From an uncultured Candidatus Poseidoniales archaeon (GTDB lineage Archaea; Thermoplasmatota; Poseidoniia; Poseidoniales; Poseidoniaceae): 32,330 bases of DNA. Each line of letters opens with the position of its first letter. Within the stretch, counting starts at the first letter, position 1. The DNA lies in the NCBI GenBank assembly GCA_905182635.1, contig CAJJCM010000016.1, positions 1 through 32,330 of the forward strand. Direction: 5' to 3'. Shown piece after piece: positions 23,912 to 32,258 of this stretch. The notes under the pieces were generated by a model, which saw nothing but the letters and a program-made list of their open reading frames with translations, had not been told where the DNA came from and made no database searches. A program made the translations under genes and the position numbers.

Positions 23912-25237
23912 ATGAGTACAAAGTATCAAAACACTTGGAACATACCCAGCACCATGGCTCCACAACGACACATTGGTTTCGTTCGGAGTATTACGTTGTC
24001 AATACTTGTTTGTCTCCTGTCTTCGACATTCAGTCCCGTTGCTGTTGCAGAAATAAGTTGGAAGGAAGATGGTTGGTTACGTACAGCATTAGTCCAAGAG
24101 CGTCTTGATTCCGGTGATGAATTTGGATGCTATGGTATGCCGAACCTCGACTGGGCTGCTGACCCTGGTGCTGTTGCCCTTGAGTGCCAACAGTATATCT
24201 CCCAACGTGTTGTTGCAAGTCAATGGGGCGAAAAACCGATTTCTACTTTTACGCCTCCTGGACTCACGATGAGCCAGCACAGTAGGATTGCTTCACAAGG
24301 TTTTGCTGTTCATGGTGATGAAACTGGGTTGTCAACTACTTCATGGCACAATGCTACAGACGCACCCGAGGATGACTGGGATTGGTACAACCTTGGCCGG
24401 CGAGGTGGAAGTCTTGAACAATTGATTGGTTCCAAAGAACAGGTTCAAACGGCGGTAGAAGAAGGAGGGCTTGTCAACTTGTATTGGGTTGGAAGAGTCA
24501 ATGATGCAACGATTCGCCATGATGCAGATATAGCAGCTTACCTCAACGACGAAGCCCAGGCTTGGATGACGACATGGGGGGAAGCATGGTCCTATTGGAC
24601 AGTTCACGATTGCTATGAGATTTCCCATTCGAGTACAACGATTGCAAATCAAACCATCATTGAATTTGAATCACTTGTTACTGAACAATGTACTGCGGTG
24701 TCACCGCTTGCTTGGAATGTTCCAATGACTTGGATTCTTGATGTTCAAGGGAATCAGGTTGTTGAGATTCGAGATTCCAATTCGACTTTGACTGATTTAA
24801 CTGGTGTCAAAAAGACTGCAGAAGGATACACGCAAAGCACAAATGAATCTCTTCACCTCTCACTCATACGTGGCCATAACGTCTCAATTGTAGTGGATGG
24901 AACTGTGAATTATGATGTTGTTGGCCGTTCACAGTTTTGGAACAATTACTCAGCAGCAGTCACCATTGCAGCCCATGATACGAGTGATTTATTCAAATGG
25001 TCGAAGCGATTCACTGATGAACCTCAACTTGTGTTCACTTGGTTGGTTCAACCTCGTGATGGTATTGCAGAATCAGGTTGGTTGCCATTTTTAGTGTTGA
25101 CTGTAGCACTATCGACCATTACGGGAATGATGTTGATCTTGAAAAAAGAGGGGTTGGGCCCGTTTGCTGAAAAAGTTCGGCGACTACCTACCGGGACTGA
25201 AGAAGTCACTTCTGAATCGAAGTTTGAAGCCGAATAA
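23912..25237 (+). CDS. Secreted protein with C-terminal TM anchor, unknown function
   Basis: 441 residues (or 427 from ATG 23954). A signal peptide is visible (RSITLSILVCLLSSTFSPVAVA), followed by an extracellular domain of about 340 residues with many Trp residues, several N-x-S/T sites and a few cysteines (FGCYGMPNLDW, VHDCYEISHS). One TM helix (LPFLVLTVALSTITGMMLIL) and a short charged cytosolic tail end the protein. No family recognised. Topology matches the other two large surface proteins in the window (type I, C-terminal anchor). It is 53 bp upstream of trpS, same strand. Confidence 0.78.
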   Translation: MSTKYQNTWNIPSTMAPQRHIGFVRSITLSILVCLLSSTFSPVAVAEISWKEDGWLRTALVQERLDSGDEFGCYGMPNLDWAADPGAVALECQQYISQRVVASQWGEKPISTFTPPGLTMSQHSRIASQGFAVHGDETGLSTTSWHNATDAPEDDWDWYNLGRRGGSLEQLIGSKEQVQTAVEEGGLVNLYWVGRVNDATIRHDADIAAYLNDEAQAWMTTWGEAWSYWTVHDCYEISHSSTTIANQTIIEFESLVTEQCTAVSPLAWNVPMTWILDVQGNQVVEIRDSNSTLTDLTGVKKTAEGYTQSTNESLHLSLIRGHNVSIVVDGTVNYDVVGRSQFWNNYSAAVTIAAHDTSDLFKWSKRFTDEPQLVFTWLVQPRDGIAESGWLPFLVLTVALSTITGMMLILKKEGLGPFAEKVRRLPTGTEEVTSESKFEAE

Positions 25238-25290
25238 GGGCGAAGACTTGATGCCATAAGGTTGTCACCGACCGATTGGTGGATACGCAT

Positions 25291-26676
25291 ATGGGTAGCG
25301 AAGATGTTGTCATAGACCCTTGGGGGAGTGCACAATCAACCGATTATTCCCGTATTGTCGATCAGTTTGGTCTTTCGTCGATGGACCATATGAACCTCCC
25401 TTCACCTTCCCGCCTCCACCGCCGTGGCATCGTCTTTGCTCACCGTGATTTAGAACGTGTTCTCGATGCACAAAAGCAAGGAGATTCTTTTGGAGTTCTC
25501 ACTGGTCTCATGCCAAGTGGGCAAATGCATATGGGACATTCAATGGTCATCGACCAGGTCAAATGGTTCCAAGAACTCGGTGGCGATGTCACCATTGCAG
25601 TTGCTGATTTGGAAAGTCAAGCGACACGTGGAGTTTCTTTAGAGAAGGGTCGAAAGATTGCTTTGGAAGAATACATCTCTCATTATGCTGCTCTCGGAAT
25701 TGACCCTGAAAAGACAAATGTATATTTTCAATCATCTCGTCCTATTGTTCAACGCTTGGGATTCCAACTTGGTAAGCGAACAAATCTGAATGAATTTGAA
25801 TCGATTTATGGGTTTAGTGGAGAGACAAATCTCGCCCATGTTCAGGCTCCACTGGTGCAAGTAGGTGATATCTTACATCCGCAGACCGAAGAATACGGTG
25901 GTCTGCGACCGATTGTCGTTCCTGTCGGCGTTGACCAAGACCCACACCTTCGACTTACACGTGGTCTTGCTGCTAAAACGAATTGGTTTAATGTCAATGA
26001 TGGAAAATCTTCAGGTGTTGTGATCGGTCTTTCGGTTCAAGATGATAATGCTGAAGTATTGGGTCAAATGCCGAATGGTCGTTTAGATAAAGACCGTTTG
26101 AATACAGTCTTCGCAGGAATGGTTGCCTCACTTGAGCATCTCGGATTTTCGGATCTCCTTTCCAGCCCGAAGCAAGGGACTCTTACGGTCCCAAGTGCAA
26201 CGTCAAAGGACAAATCAAGGATCCAAATGAAATTACTCGAATATGAACGCTCACTCGGAGGAATGGGTTTGCTTGCACCTTCTTCGACGTATCATCACTT
26301 TGCTGTTGGCCTCACTGGTGAAAAGATGAGTAGCAGTAAACCGAAAACAACATTGTTCCTACGCGATGATTTAGCAACGGTTGAAAAGAAAATCAAACGG
26401 GCCTTTTCCGGTGGCCAAGCCACCGTTGAGGAGCATCGTCGAATTGGAGGAAACCCCGATATTGATGTGGCGTATCGCTACATGATGTATTTCTTTGAGG
26501 ATGATGACTCGTATTTGGCAGAAATAAATGCCGATTACCGGGCGGGTAAGATTCTGGCAGGTGAAATGAAGCAATTGTGTATTGACCGAGCCACGACTTG
26601 GTTAGGTGACTTGCATGAAATGCGAGACCAAACGGCTCATCTTGTCAAAGATTTCTTGGCCAATGATGCTCTGTAA
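25291..26676 (+). CDS. trpS: Tryptophanyl-tRNA synthetase
   Basis: 461 residues from ATG 25291 (a TTG at 25276 is also in frame). Class I signatures: HIGH as MHMGH in VLTGLMPSGQMHMGHSMV, and KMSKS as GEKMSSSKPKT. VADLESQATRGVSLEKGRKIALEEYI and VVPVGVDQDPHLRLTRGLA are as in archaeal TrpRS (haloarchaea, Thermoplasmata), which separates it from TyrRS. It charges tRNA-Trp in the cytosol. The stop abuts the stop of the convergent ZPR1 gene with no base between. Confidence 0.93.
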   Translation: MGSEDVVIDPWGSAQSTDYSRIVDQFGLSSMDHMNLPSPSRLHRRGIVFAHRDLERVLDAQKQGDSFGVLTGLMPSGQMHMGHSMVIDQVKWFQELGGDVTIAVADLESQATRGVSLEKGRKIALEEYISHYAALGIDPEKTNVYFQSSRPIVQRLGFQLGKRTNLNEFESIYGFSGETNLAHVQAPLVQVGDILHPQTEEYGGLRPIVVPVGVDQDPHLRLTRGLAAKTNWFNVNDGKSSGVVIGLSVQDDNAEVLGQMPNGRLDKDRLNTVFAGMVASLEHLGFSDLLSSPKQGTLTVPSATSKDKSRIQMKLLEYERSLGGMGLLAPSSTYHHFAVGLTGEKMSSSKPKTTLFLRDDLATVEKKIKRAFSGGQATVEEHRRIGGNPDIDVAYRYMMYFFEDDDSYLAEINADYRAGKILAGEMKQLCIDRATTWLGDLHEMRDQTAHLVKDFLANDAL

Positions 26677-27306
26677 TCATTGAGTATCATCAGGTGAAAA
26701 GACTGCAGGGTCCGGTCCGATTGGAAGTTCTTCAAGTTCGAGCGCAGTTAATTCCCGTTCGGATGCATCTCCATCGATAATCATTGAATGGCCATGTGGG
26801 TCTAAAAGTTCGATTGTGAACACGCTTTCTTCACCTGCTTGTTCGATTGATTTGAGTAAGGAGTTGAGGGTCGCAAGAGATTCCTTACTCTCAAGGTCGT
26901 CCTGTTCTGAATCGAGGGCAATATCTCTTTCAACATCTCGGCGAACCATATTGATGATGTCAACAAAGCGATTCAATACACCTTCTATGTTGCTTACATA
27001 ACCTGTTGAATTGGTGCCTGGCATCACTTCAAGGTCCAATTCAGGGATTTTGACGGTGCATGAAGATGAGCGAACCACCCGTGAGCGTAGTTTCTTGCTG
27101 TCATCCAAAACCAACGACCATGCACCTGCCTTCTTTCCTTCTGCGGGAATAAAATCAGTTTGGCGCCAGCCGCAGGCATGGCACAGTACCGTCACTTGAG
27201 TATGTTCACCAAAATAGGGTATTTCATCGACATTGGTAACCATTCCAAGTTGCCCTTCAACGGCGCAAATCGGGCAAGGGATCTCAATTGGTTGTTCATT
27301 CAACAC
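26677..27306 (-). CDS. ZPR1-family zinc-finger protein
   Basis: 209 residues starting at GTG 27306, two bases after the sepF stop. A C4 zinc ribbon, CPIC...CHACGW, is followed by the ZPR1 beta domain: TNVDEIPYFGEHTQVTVLCHACGWRQTDF, RSRVVRSSSCTVKIPELDLEVMPGTNSTGYVSNIEGVL. Archaeal members have one zinc-finger/beta-domain module where eukaryotic ZPR1 has two; eukaryotic ZPR1 is a chaperone for eEF1A. An extended acidic C-terminus is present. Role in archaea not established; a link to aEF1A folding is an inference. Confidence 0.88.
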   Translation of the reverse strand: MLNEQPIEIPCPICAVEGQLGMVTNVDEIPYFGEHTQVTVLCHACGWRQTDFIPAEGKKAGAWSLVLDDSKKLRSRVVRSSSCTVKIPELDLEVMPGTNSTGYVSNIEGVLNRFVDIINMVRRDVERDIALDSEQDDLESKESLATLNSLLKSIEQAGEESVFTIELLDPHGHSMIIDGDASERELTALELEELPIGPDPAVFSPDDTQ

Positions 27307-27308
27307 AT

Positions 27309-27977
27309 CTACCGCCTTCCAAGTTCGTGAGTATCAACAGCAAAGGCTTCCATTTCTACACCTCGAACTCCCCGACAGCCAGGTGGTAGCAGCATCAAGC
27401 GAGTTCCCGTCATTTGGATAATTTGCCCACCTAAATCGCTGTCAATGAATGCATTCAATTGTGCGAGAGCCGCATTAAATTCCACTGTCTTTTTCATCAA
27501 TCGATTCATTTCAACAATCACCGCATGGTCATCAGCCACCCAATCCATCAATTGTCCACAACCTGTGATGTCGTTGAGTACAGCGCGATGCAAGACCATC
27601 CCATTTCCGGTGTCAAGAATTGGCGGGTTGGGATACAGTTCCCCAAGGTCGTGGTAGATGACTTCGGCATCGGGGGTGGTTTGAGGCTGAGTCTGTTCCA
27701 TGCTGGGCATGTTGAAGGTTCGTAGAGGCTTCATTTCTTTCTTGGATTCTTGTGCCAAAACGATGCTTTCTTCCGCTGCGCGAATTTTCTCATCCGCACG
27801 TGCTAATGCATCGAGGTCAGGCATCGATGGAATGATCTGTTCCGGGGCAGGAAGTTCGTCCGGTTCGGATGGACGATTGGCAAAGGCATCGAGCGAAGAC
27901 TGAGCTTCGTCTCGTTTTCCTTTTTTCCCTCGGCGCATACCAGTGCCTGATGCCGGCCACCTCAAGAACGCTCGCAT
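27309..27977 (-). CDS. sepF: SepF-like cell-division protein
   Basis: The C-terminal ~95 residues match the SepF/DUF552 fold: MVLHRAVLNDITGCGQLMDWVADDHAVIVEMNRLM, then DSDLGGQIIQMTGTRLMLLPPGC. From ATG 27977 the protein (222 residues) begins MRAFLRWPASGTGMRRGKKG, which could be a short amphipathic membrane-targeting helix, as SepF needs to tether FtsZ to the membrane. A longer TTG start at 28076 (255 residues) is possible, but TTG is rare and there is no ribosome binding site. A disordered linker of about 100 residues separates tether and SepF core. No ftsZ is in the window. Confidence 0.82.
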   Translation of the reverse strand: MRAFLRWPASGTGMRRGKKGKRDEAQSSLDAFANRPSEPDELPAPEQIIPSMPDLDALARADEKIRAAEESIVLAQESKKEMKPLRTFNMPSMEQTQPQTTPDAEVIYHDLGELYPNPPILDTGNGMVLHRAVLNDITGCGQLMDWVADDHAVIVEMNRLMKKTVEFNAALAQLNAFIDSDLGGQIIQMTGTRLMLLPPGCRGVRGVEMEAFAVDTHELGRR

Positions 27978-28109
27978 CGAAGTTGAGTCTGAGGTGGCTT
28001 TTGCAAGGTCGTTCAGTCTGGCCGTGGGTTCGTCGGGTTGATAAGGGTCCGTAGGTACCGAGAATTTGCGCCTCAAGGTTCAAGAGGTGTCGACTGAAAC
28101 AAGGGATTG

Positions 28110-28736
28110 ATGACAATGGATGCGCAGCAGAATGTATTGAAAACCGGAACAAGCACAATTGGAATCACTTTTGATGGTGGAGTCGTAGTTGGAGCCGACC
28201 ATCGTGCTACAATGGGTCATTTTATTGCGAACAAAAATGTTCAGAAATTGTTCAAGATTGGCGACAATCTCGCTCTTACGACTGCTGGTTTAGTCGGGCA
28301 TGCTCAATCCCTTTCCCGAACTCTTTCCGCCGAAGTTGCTTTATTCCAACTTCGTCGACAGCAACCAATGACCGTTCGTGGTGCTGCAACATTGACTGCA
28401 AACATTCTTTCCGGCCGTGCACATTGGGTTCAACTGTTGATTGTCGGTGTTGACGCCGAAGGTGGACATGTGTATTCTATTGACTCAGCTGGTGGTTCAA
28501 TTCCCGACGTCTACTGTGCGACAGGTTCAGGCTCTCCATACATGTATGGTGTGCTCGAAGATGGATTCAGTGAAGGAATGTCCCGGACCGATGCATTGAA
28601 ACTCGCGGCCCGTGCCCTTTATGCATCGGGGCAGCGCGATGCCGCCTCCGGAAACGGCATGGATTTGTCAGTAATCACAGCCAAAGACGGCTTTGTATCC
28701 CTTACACAAGCAGAAATTGCAAAACTTCTTTCTTGA
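28110..28736 (+). CDS. psmB: Proteasome beta subunit
   Basis: 208 residues. A 13-residue propeptide is cut at KTG|TSTIGI, exposing Thr14 as the catalytic N-terminal threonine. Counted in the mature chain, D17 (GADHR) and K33 (NVQKLF) of the active site are present, with GLVGHAQSLSR and SGSGSPYMYGVLE as in Thermoplasma beta subunits. It forms the proteolytic rings of the archaeal 20S proteasome. Start at ATG 28110 after AAGGG; ATG 28116 is an alternative. The alpha subunit is not in the window. Confidence 0.95.
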   Translation: MTMDAQQNVLKTGTSTIGITFDGGVVVGADHRATMGHFIANKNVQKLFKIGDNLALTTAGLVGHAQSLSRTLSAEVALFQLRRQQPMTVRGAATLTANILSGRAHWVQLLIVGVDAEGGHVYSIDSAGGSIPDVYCATGSGSPYMYGVLEDGFSEGMSRTDALKLAARALYASGQRDAASGNGMDLSVITAKDGFVSLTQAEIAKLLS

Positions 28737-28823
28737 GTATTTTATTCCCGCAGCTCAACACTGCACTCCCCTCAGGGTGAGTTTGTGTACAGTTAATGTG
28801 CGAGCGCGGAATATGGTGAAATT

Positions 28824-30728
28824 ATGCGTCTAACGTTTAAAGAATTGAAAGAGCAAGTGGAAAAGATTGTCCCTAAGGACATCCCTTATACGATAGAATT
28901 GGAAGCAGGCAATATTGCTTTGGTAACTCCAGAACCAAACCGAATCCTCGCAACAGATGGCTTGCTTGCGAAAATATCTCACAAAGTCAAGCGCAAGATT
29001 GTGCTTCGTCCGGATGTTTCTATTATGAAATCCGAAGAAGATGCAACGAAGATTGTCAGAGAAATCATTCCTGAATCAGCAGCGATCAACCAGATCTACT
29101 TCGATGCATGTTATCGAGAAATCACCGTTCAATGTGATAATCCAGGGGAGGCCGTTGGCCGCCGTGGAATTAATTTGCAAGAAATCCGCGACCAATCCGG
29201 TTGGCTTATTTCCGTTGAGCGAACTGCTCCTTTGATTTCAAAAACCGTTCACGACATTCGTGGATACCGACACGCTCACGCAGAAGAACGCAGAAAACTC
29301 TTGAGGGATTTTGGACTCAATATGCACCGTCCTCAACGCCCTGGCGCTGTATGGGCACGGGTAACTGCATTGGGTTCTTACCGTGAAGTCGGTCGTGCTT
29401 GTCACTTTGTCACGACCAATGAATCAAGAGTCATGATTGATGTCGGTGTTAACATTGCATCAGATACTGACCCTATGCCGTATTTCAACGCACCTGAAGC
29501 TTTGCCTTTGGAAAAACTCGATGCTGTGGTTTTGACTCACGCACACTTAGACCATGCAGGAATGCTCCCAGTCTTGTTCAAGTATGGCTACAGAGGACCT
29601 GTGTATTGCACACCTCCAACGCGTGACTTGATGTTGTTGTTACAAACCGATTACCTCAAAGTAGGTGGTTCAGAAGGAAAGCGTGCCCCTTACAGTATGG
29701 AAGATATCCGAACGTGTATGAAGCACGTTGTCGATGTTGATTGGGATGAAACCACCGATATTGCACCCGATATCAAACTTACATTTTCCAATGCAGGCCA
29801 TATCCTCGGTTCTTCTGCTGTCCACCTTCACATTGGTGATGGTAAACACAACATTGTCTTTAGTGGCGACCAAAAATACGAGAAATCATGGCTCTTTGAT
29901 GCAGCCAATACACGTTTCCCTCGTGTGGAAACTCTGGTTATCGAATCGACCTACGGCGCTTCAGGTGATTACCAACCCTCTCGCCAAGAAGCGAATCAAG
30001 AGTTGCAGGATATTATCACCCGTACCATGGCACGAGGCGGTAAAGTCATCTGTCCAGTCTTTGCAGTTGGCCGTAGCCAAGAAGTGATGATTGCGATTGA
30101 TGAGCTGTTCCGTTCAGGAACGGTCAAACCCGTTCCAGTTTGGTTGGATGGTATGATCCAAGAAGCGACTGCAATTCACGCGTCTCATCCCGATTATCTT
30201 ACCAGCAGCCTCCGGAAATCTTTGCTCAAAGACGATGGTGATAATCCATTTACCAGTGAATGGTTCCGACCTGTCAAGGGACGTGAATTGCGTGAAAGTA
30301 TTATCATGGACAACTCTCCATGTATCGTTTTGGCAACATCTGGAATGCTCAATGGCGGACCAGTTATGGAATATTTCAAGAATTGGGCGCATGAAGATCG
30401 TAATTCACTTTGTTTTGTTGGATATCAAGCTGAAGGTACACTTGGACGCCGACTGCAGAAAGGATTCGGTGAAGTGCCAATGATTATCAATGGAAAGACC
30501 GAAATTGTCAAGATTGGTTGTGAAATGGTTACAATCGACGGATTCTCCGGACATTCTGACCGTCGTCAATTACTTGACTTCGTTGACCAAATTTCCCCAA
30601 CACCTCGAAACATTATCTGCCATCACGGTGATTATCACAAATGTAACGAACTTGGAAAGACATTGCGTGAACGCTACAAGTGTCGAACCTATGCACCACA
30701 AAACCTTGAGACCATTCGTCTCCTGTGA
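28824..30728 (+). CDS. fttA: aCPSF1/FttA, archaeal transcription termination ribonuclease (KH + metallo-beta-lactamase + beta-CASP)
   Basis: 634 residues, the usual size. Two N-terminal KH domains (about 1-145, with GEAVGRRGINLQEIRDQSG) precede the metallo-beta-lactamase domain with HAHLDH (H239, H241, D243, H244), SNAGHILGSSAVH and FSGDQKY. The beta-CASP region holds VIESTYGA, VFAVGRSQEVM, LATSGML and the GFSGHSD motif, ending in HHGDYHK. aCPSF1 is an endonuclease/5'-3' exonuclease that cleaves nascent RNA at U-rich sites and terminates RNA polymerase. GGTGA precedes the ATG closely. It follows psmB by 87 bp and abuts the convergent gene with no spacer. Confidence 0.97.
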   Translation: MRLTFKELKEQVEKIVPKDIPYTIELEAGNIALVTPEPNRILATDGLLAKISHKVKRKIVLRPDVSIMKSEEDATKIVREIIPESAAINQIYFDACYREITVQCDNPGEAVGRRGINLQEIRDQSGWLISVERTAPLISKTVHDIRGYRHAHAEERRKLLRDFGLNMHRPQRPGAVWARVTALGSYREVGRACHFVTTNESRVMIDVGVNIASDTDPMPYFNAPEALPLEKLDAVVLTHAHLDHAGMLPVLFKYGYRGPVYCTPPTRDLMLLLQTDYLKVGGSEGKRAPYSMEDIRTCMKHVVDVDWDETTDIAPDIKLTFSNAGHILGSSAVHLHIGDGKHNIVFSGDQKYEKSWLFDAANTRFPRVETLVIESTYGASGDYQPSRQEANQELQDIITRTMARGGKVICPVFAVGRSQEVMIAIDELFRSGTVKPVPVWLDGMIQEATAIHASHPDYLTSSLRKSLLKDDGDNPFTSEWFRPVKGRELRESIIMDNSPCIVLATSGMLNGGPVMEYFKNWAHEDRNSLCFVGYQAEGTLGRRLQKGFGEVPMIINGKTEIVKIGCEMVTIDGFSGHSDRRQLLDFVDQISPTPRNIICHHGDYHKCNELGKTLRERYKCRTYAPQNLETIRLL

Positions 30729-31142
30729 TTACATCAACGGAATTTCAAACCCTGATTCGAGAGGGTCTGGTAAGGTTTGTTCTTGATGTTCAGTTTGGAG
30801 ATTTTTGAGCGTCATCCCCGTTGAATAGTTTGCTTTGATTGGAGTGGAACCCTTGGACCTTGATGACTTCGAAGAAGTATCAAAAAGAGACCAAGCAAGA
30901 ACGACAAAAATCAATCCAAGGCCCGTTCCAACAACCAATAAGGTACTTCCACCGCTTGCAACTTTGAGTCCAACTCCGCCGATGAGAAGAAAGACGGCTG
31001 CCAGTAAGAGCAGTCTTCGGGAAACAGTCGCCATAGTCTTGACACAACCATGTTCTTCATGAACCCGTTGCATCTGTACCCACATCATGTACTCATCAGA
31101 AGGAGAGCGTTCGTCGTCGGTTGCATGCCCAGGTTGGCTCAT
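30729..31142 (-). CDS. Small membrane protein with two TM helices
   Basis: Up to 137 residues. Two hydrophobic helices in the middle (RLLLLAAVFLLIGGVGLKVA and LLVVGTGLGLIFVVLAWSLF) are joined by a short Gly/Ser loop; both ends are polar. No family recognised. The longest start, ATG 31142, overlaps the ATG of the divergent gene within one CATG; shorter starts at 31088 or 31085 (MMWVQMQRVHEEH) would clear it. Its stop abuts the fttA stop exactly. Confidence 0.65.
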   Translation of the reverse strand: MSQPGHATDDERSPSDEYMMWVQMQRVHEEHGCVKTMATVSRRLLLLAAVFLLIGGVGLKVASGGSTLLVVGTGLGLIFVVLAWSLFDTSSKSSRSKGSTPIKANYSTGMTLKNLQTEHQEQTLPDPLESGFEIPLM

Positions 31143-31746
31143 GACTGCAGTCGCACCATGGGGTGAAAATGCTGAGGATGCTTATGACCAAGGCCTCGTT
31201 GAACTTGGCCTCGGCGATTCACGTTTAATTGAAATGAAAGGTGCTATGCTACCACTCGGTTTTGGTGCAACTCCACCGCAACCCCTCCCGATGGGTTCAC
31301 TGGTCGAATGCCACCTTGCAACGGCCTATTCTTGGAATGGTTCATCTGCGTGCGCAGGTGTGGCTTGGGCTGCATGTGTCACTCCAGAAGGTGTGGAATG
31401 TGCAATTGTGGCAACTGTTTCTACCGAACTTGACTATGAAGAAACCACACTTATGCTTCGTCGACATTTGCAACGGAAATTAGCAAGTCGGGACCTTGAA
31501 GTTCTTACATTCGATGTTGCTGTTGATGAAGTAACGGCTGCTGCCGACCATCACGGTGTGGCTATGGCTGCATTGATCTTACCAAATTCACTCTCACTCG
31601 GAGCGCGAACTGGAACGGGTCCTGTCCGTGGTGCATTGACACGACAGGCAACAGAAGCCCCTCCAAAGCGAGTTGATGTGAAAGCACCAGCAGCACCAGC
31701 CCTTCGCCCCGGCTCTCGTAAATCCAACACTGATTTTTCTCTTTGA
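31141..31746 (+). CDS. Pyruvoyl-dependent arginine decarboxylase-like protein lacking the cleavage serine
   Basis: 201 residues from ATG 31141 (an ATG at 31087 would add 18 residues). The fold pattern of pyruvoyl-dependent arginine decarboxylase (PvlArgDC, PF01862) is recognisable: NAEDAYDQGLVELGLGDSRLIEM, LPMGSLVECHLATAYS, a GVAWAACVTPEG strand, and VDEVTAAADHHGVAMAALILP. In the Methanocaldococcus enzyme the chain cuts itself between two serines in an ISSIMPP motif; here the aligned residues are MKGAMLP (K33-G34), so the pyruvoyl group cannot form. Aligned positions for catalytic Asn47 and Glu109 also differ. It is probably a non-enzymatic or repurposed homologue. A Pro/Ala/Arg-rich tail follows the domain. 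Confidence 0.68.
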   Translation: MTAVAPWGENAEDAYDQGLVELGLGDSRLIEMKGAMLPLGFGATPPQPLPMGSLVECHLATAYSWNGSSACAGVAWAACVTPEGVECAIVATVSTELDYEETTLMLRRHLQRKLASRDLEVLTFDVAVDEVTAAADHHGVAMAALILPNSLSLGARTGTGPVRGALTRQATEAPPKRVDVKAPAAPALRPGSRKSNTDFSL

Positions 31747-31781
31747 GAAGTCTTGAAGTACCCTTGGCTTGAAGGCAAACT

Positions 31782-32222
31782 ATGTCTGGTGCCGGATGGA
31801 ATGTCGTCAGGTGTAGTGCTTGTTCAACGTGTCATGGTCATCGTGGAACTGGGCGGATATGTCCACATTGTGGCCAGAAGTTACAGGCCGATGCAGAAAT
31901 TGTCACTTCAGTGGCAACCGCCCCTGAATTACGAATTGAAGTTGCTCTTGCAAATACACCTGAGGAACTCCGCGAGACTCTACGAAAACGCCTCCTGCTG
32001 AATCAAAAATTATTCCATCACGTTGAGCCTCTTTCTTTCAAGGGTCTCGCTCAAGTTCTTCTCAACTCTACCGATGAAAACGGGGTGCTGACTGTGAAAA
32101 GTCTTCAACCTGTTCTCACTGAAAGCGGGAATCTTATTGATGTGGACAACCTCATTGAGATGGCAGAAACACAGGGTCTATTGGTTCGTCTTGATGCTTA
32201 TCGCTGGCAACTCCTTGAGTGA
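31782..32222 (+). CDS. Zinc-ribbon protein with helical domain, unknown function
   Basis: 146 residues. The N-terminus has six cysteines in CSACSTCHGHRGTGRICPHCG (C11, C14, C17, C27, C30 region), resembling half of a DnaJ Cys-rich domain (CxxCxGxGxG). The following ~100 residues are helical (TPEELRETLRKRLLLNQKLFHHV, FKGLAQVLLN, VDNLIEMAETQGLLVRLDAYRWQLLE), and the end could be a winged-helix element. It starts 35 bp after the decarboxylase-like gene on the same strand and is followed at 37 bp by a tRNA. Confidence 0.7.
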   Translation: MSGAGWNVVRCSACSTCHGHRGTGRICPHCGQKLQADAEIVTSVATAPELRIEVALANTPEELRETLRKRLLLNQKLFHHVEPLSFKGLAQVLLNSTDENGVLTVKSLQPVLTESGNLIDVDNLIEMAETQGLLVRLDAYRWQLLE

Positions 32223-32258
32223 ACTTCATAGGTAAGACGCCGTGGCGAGGACTGCAAG

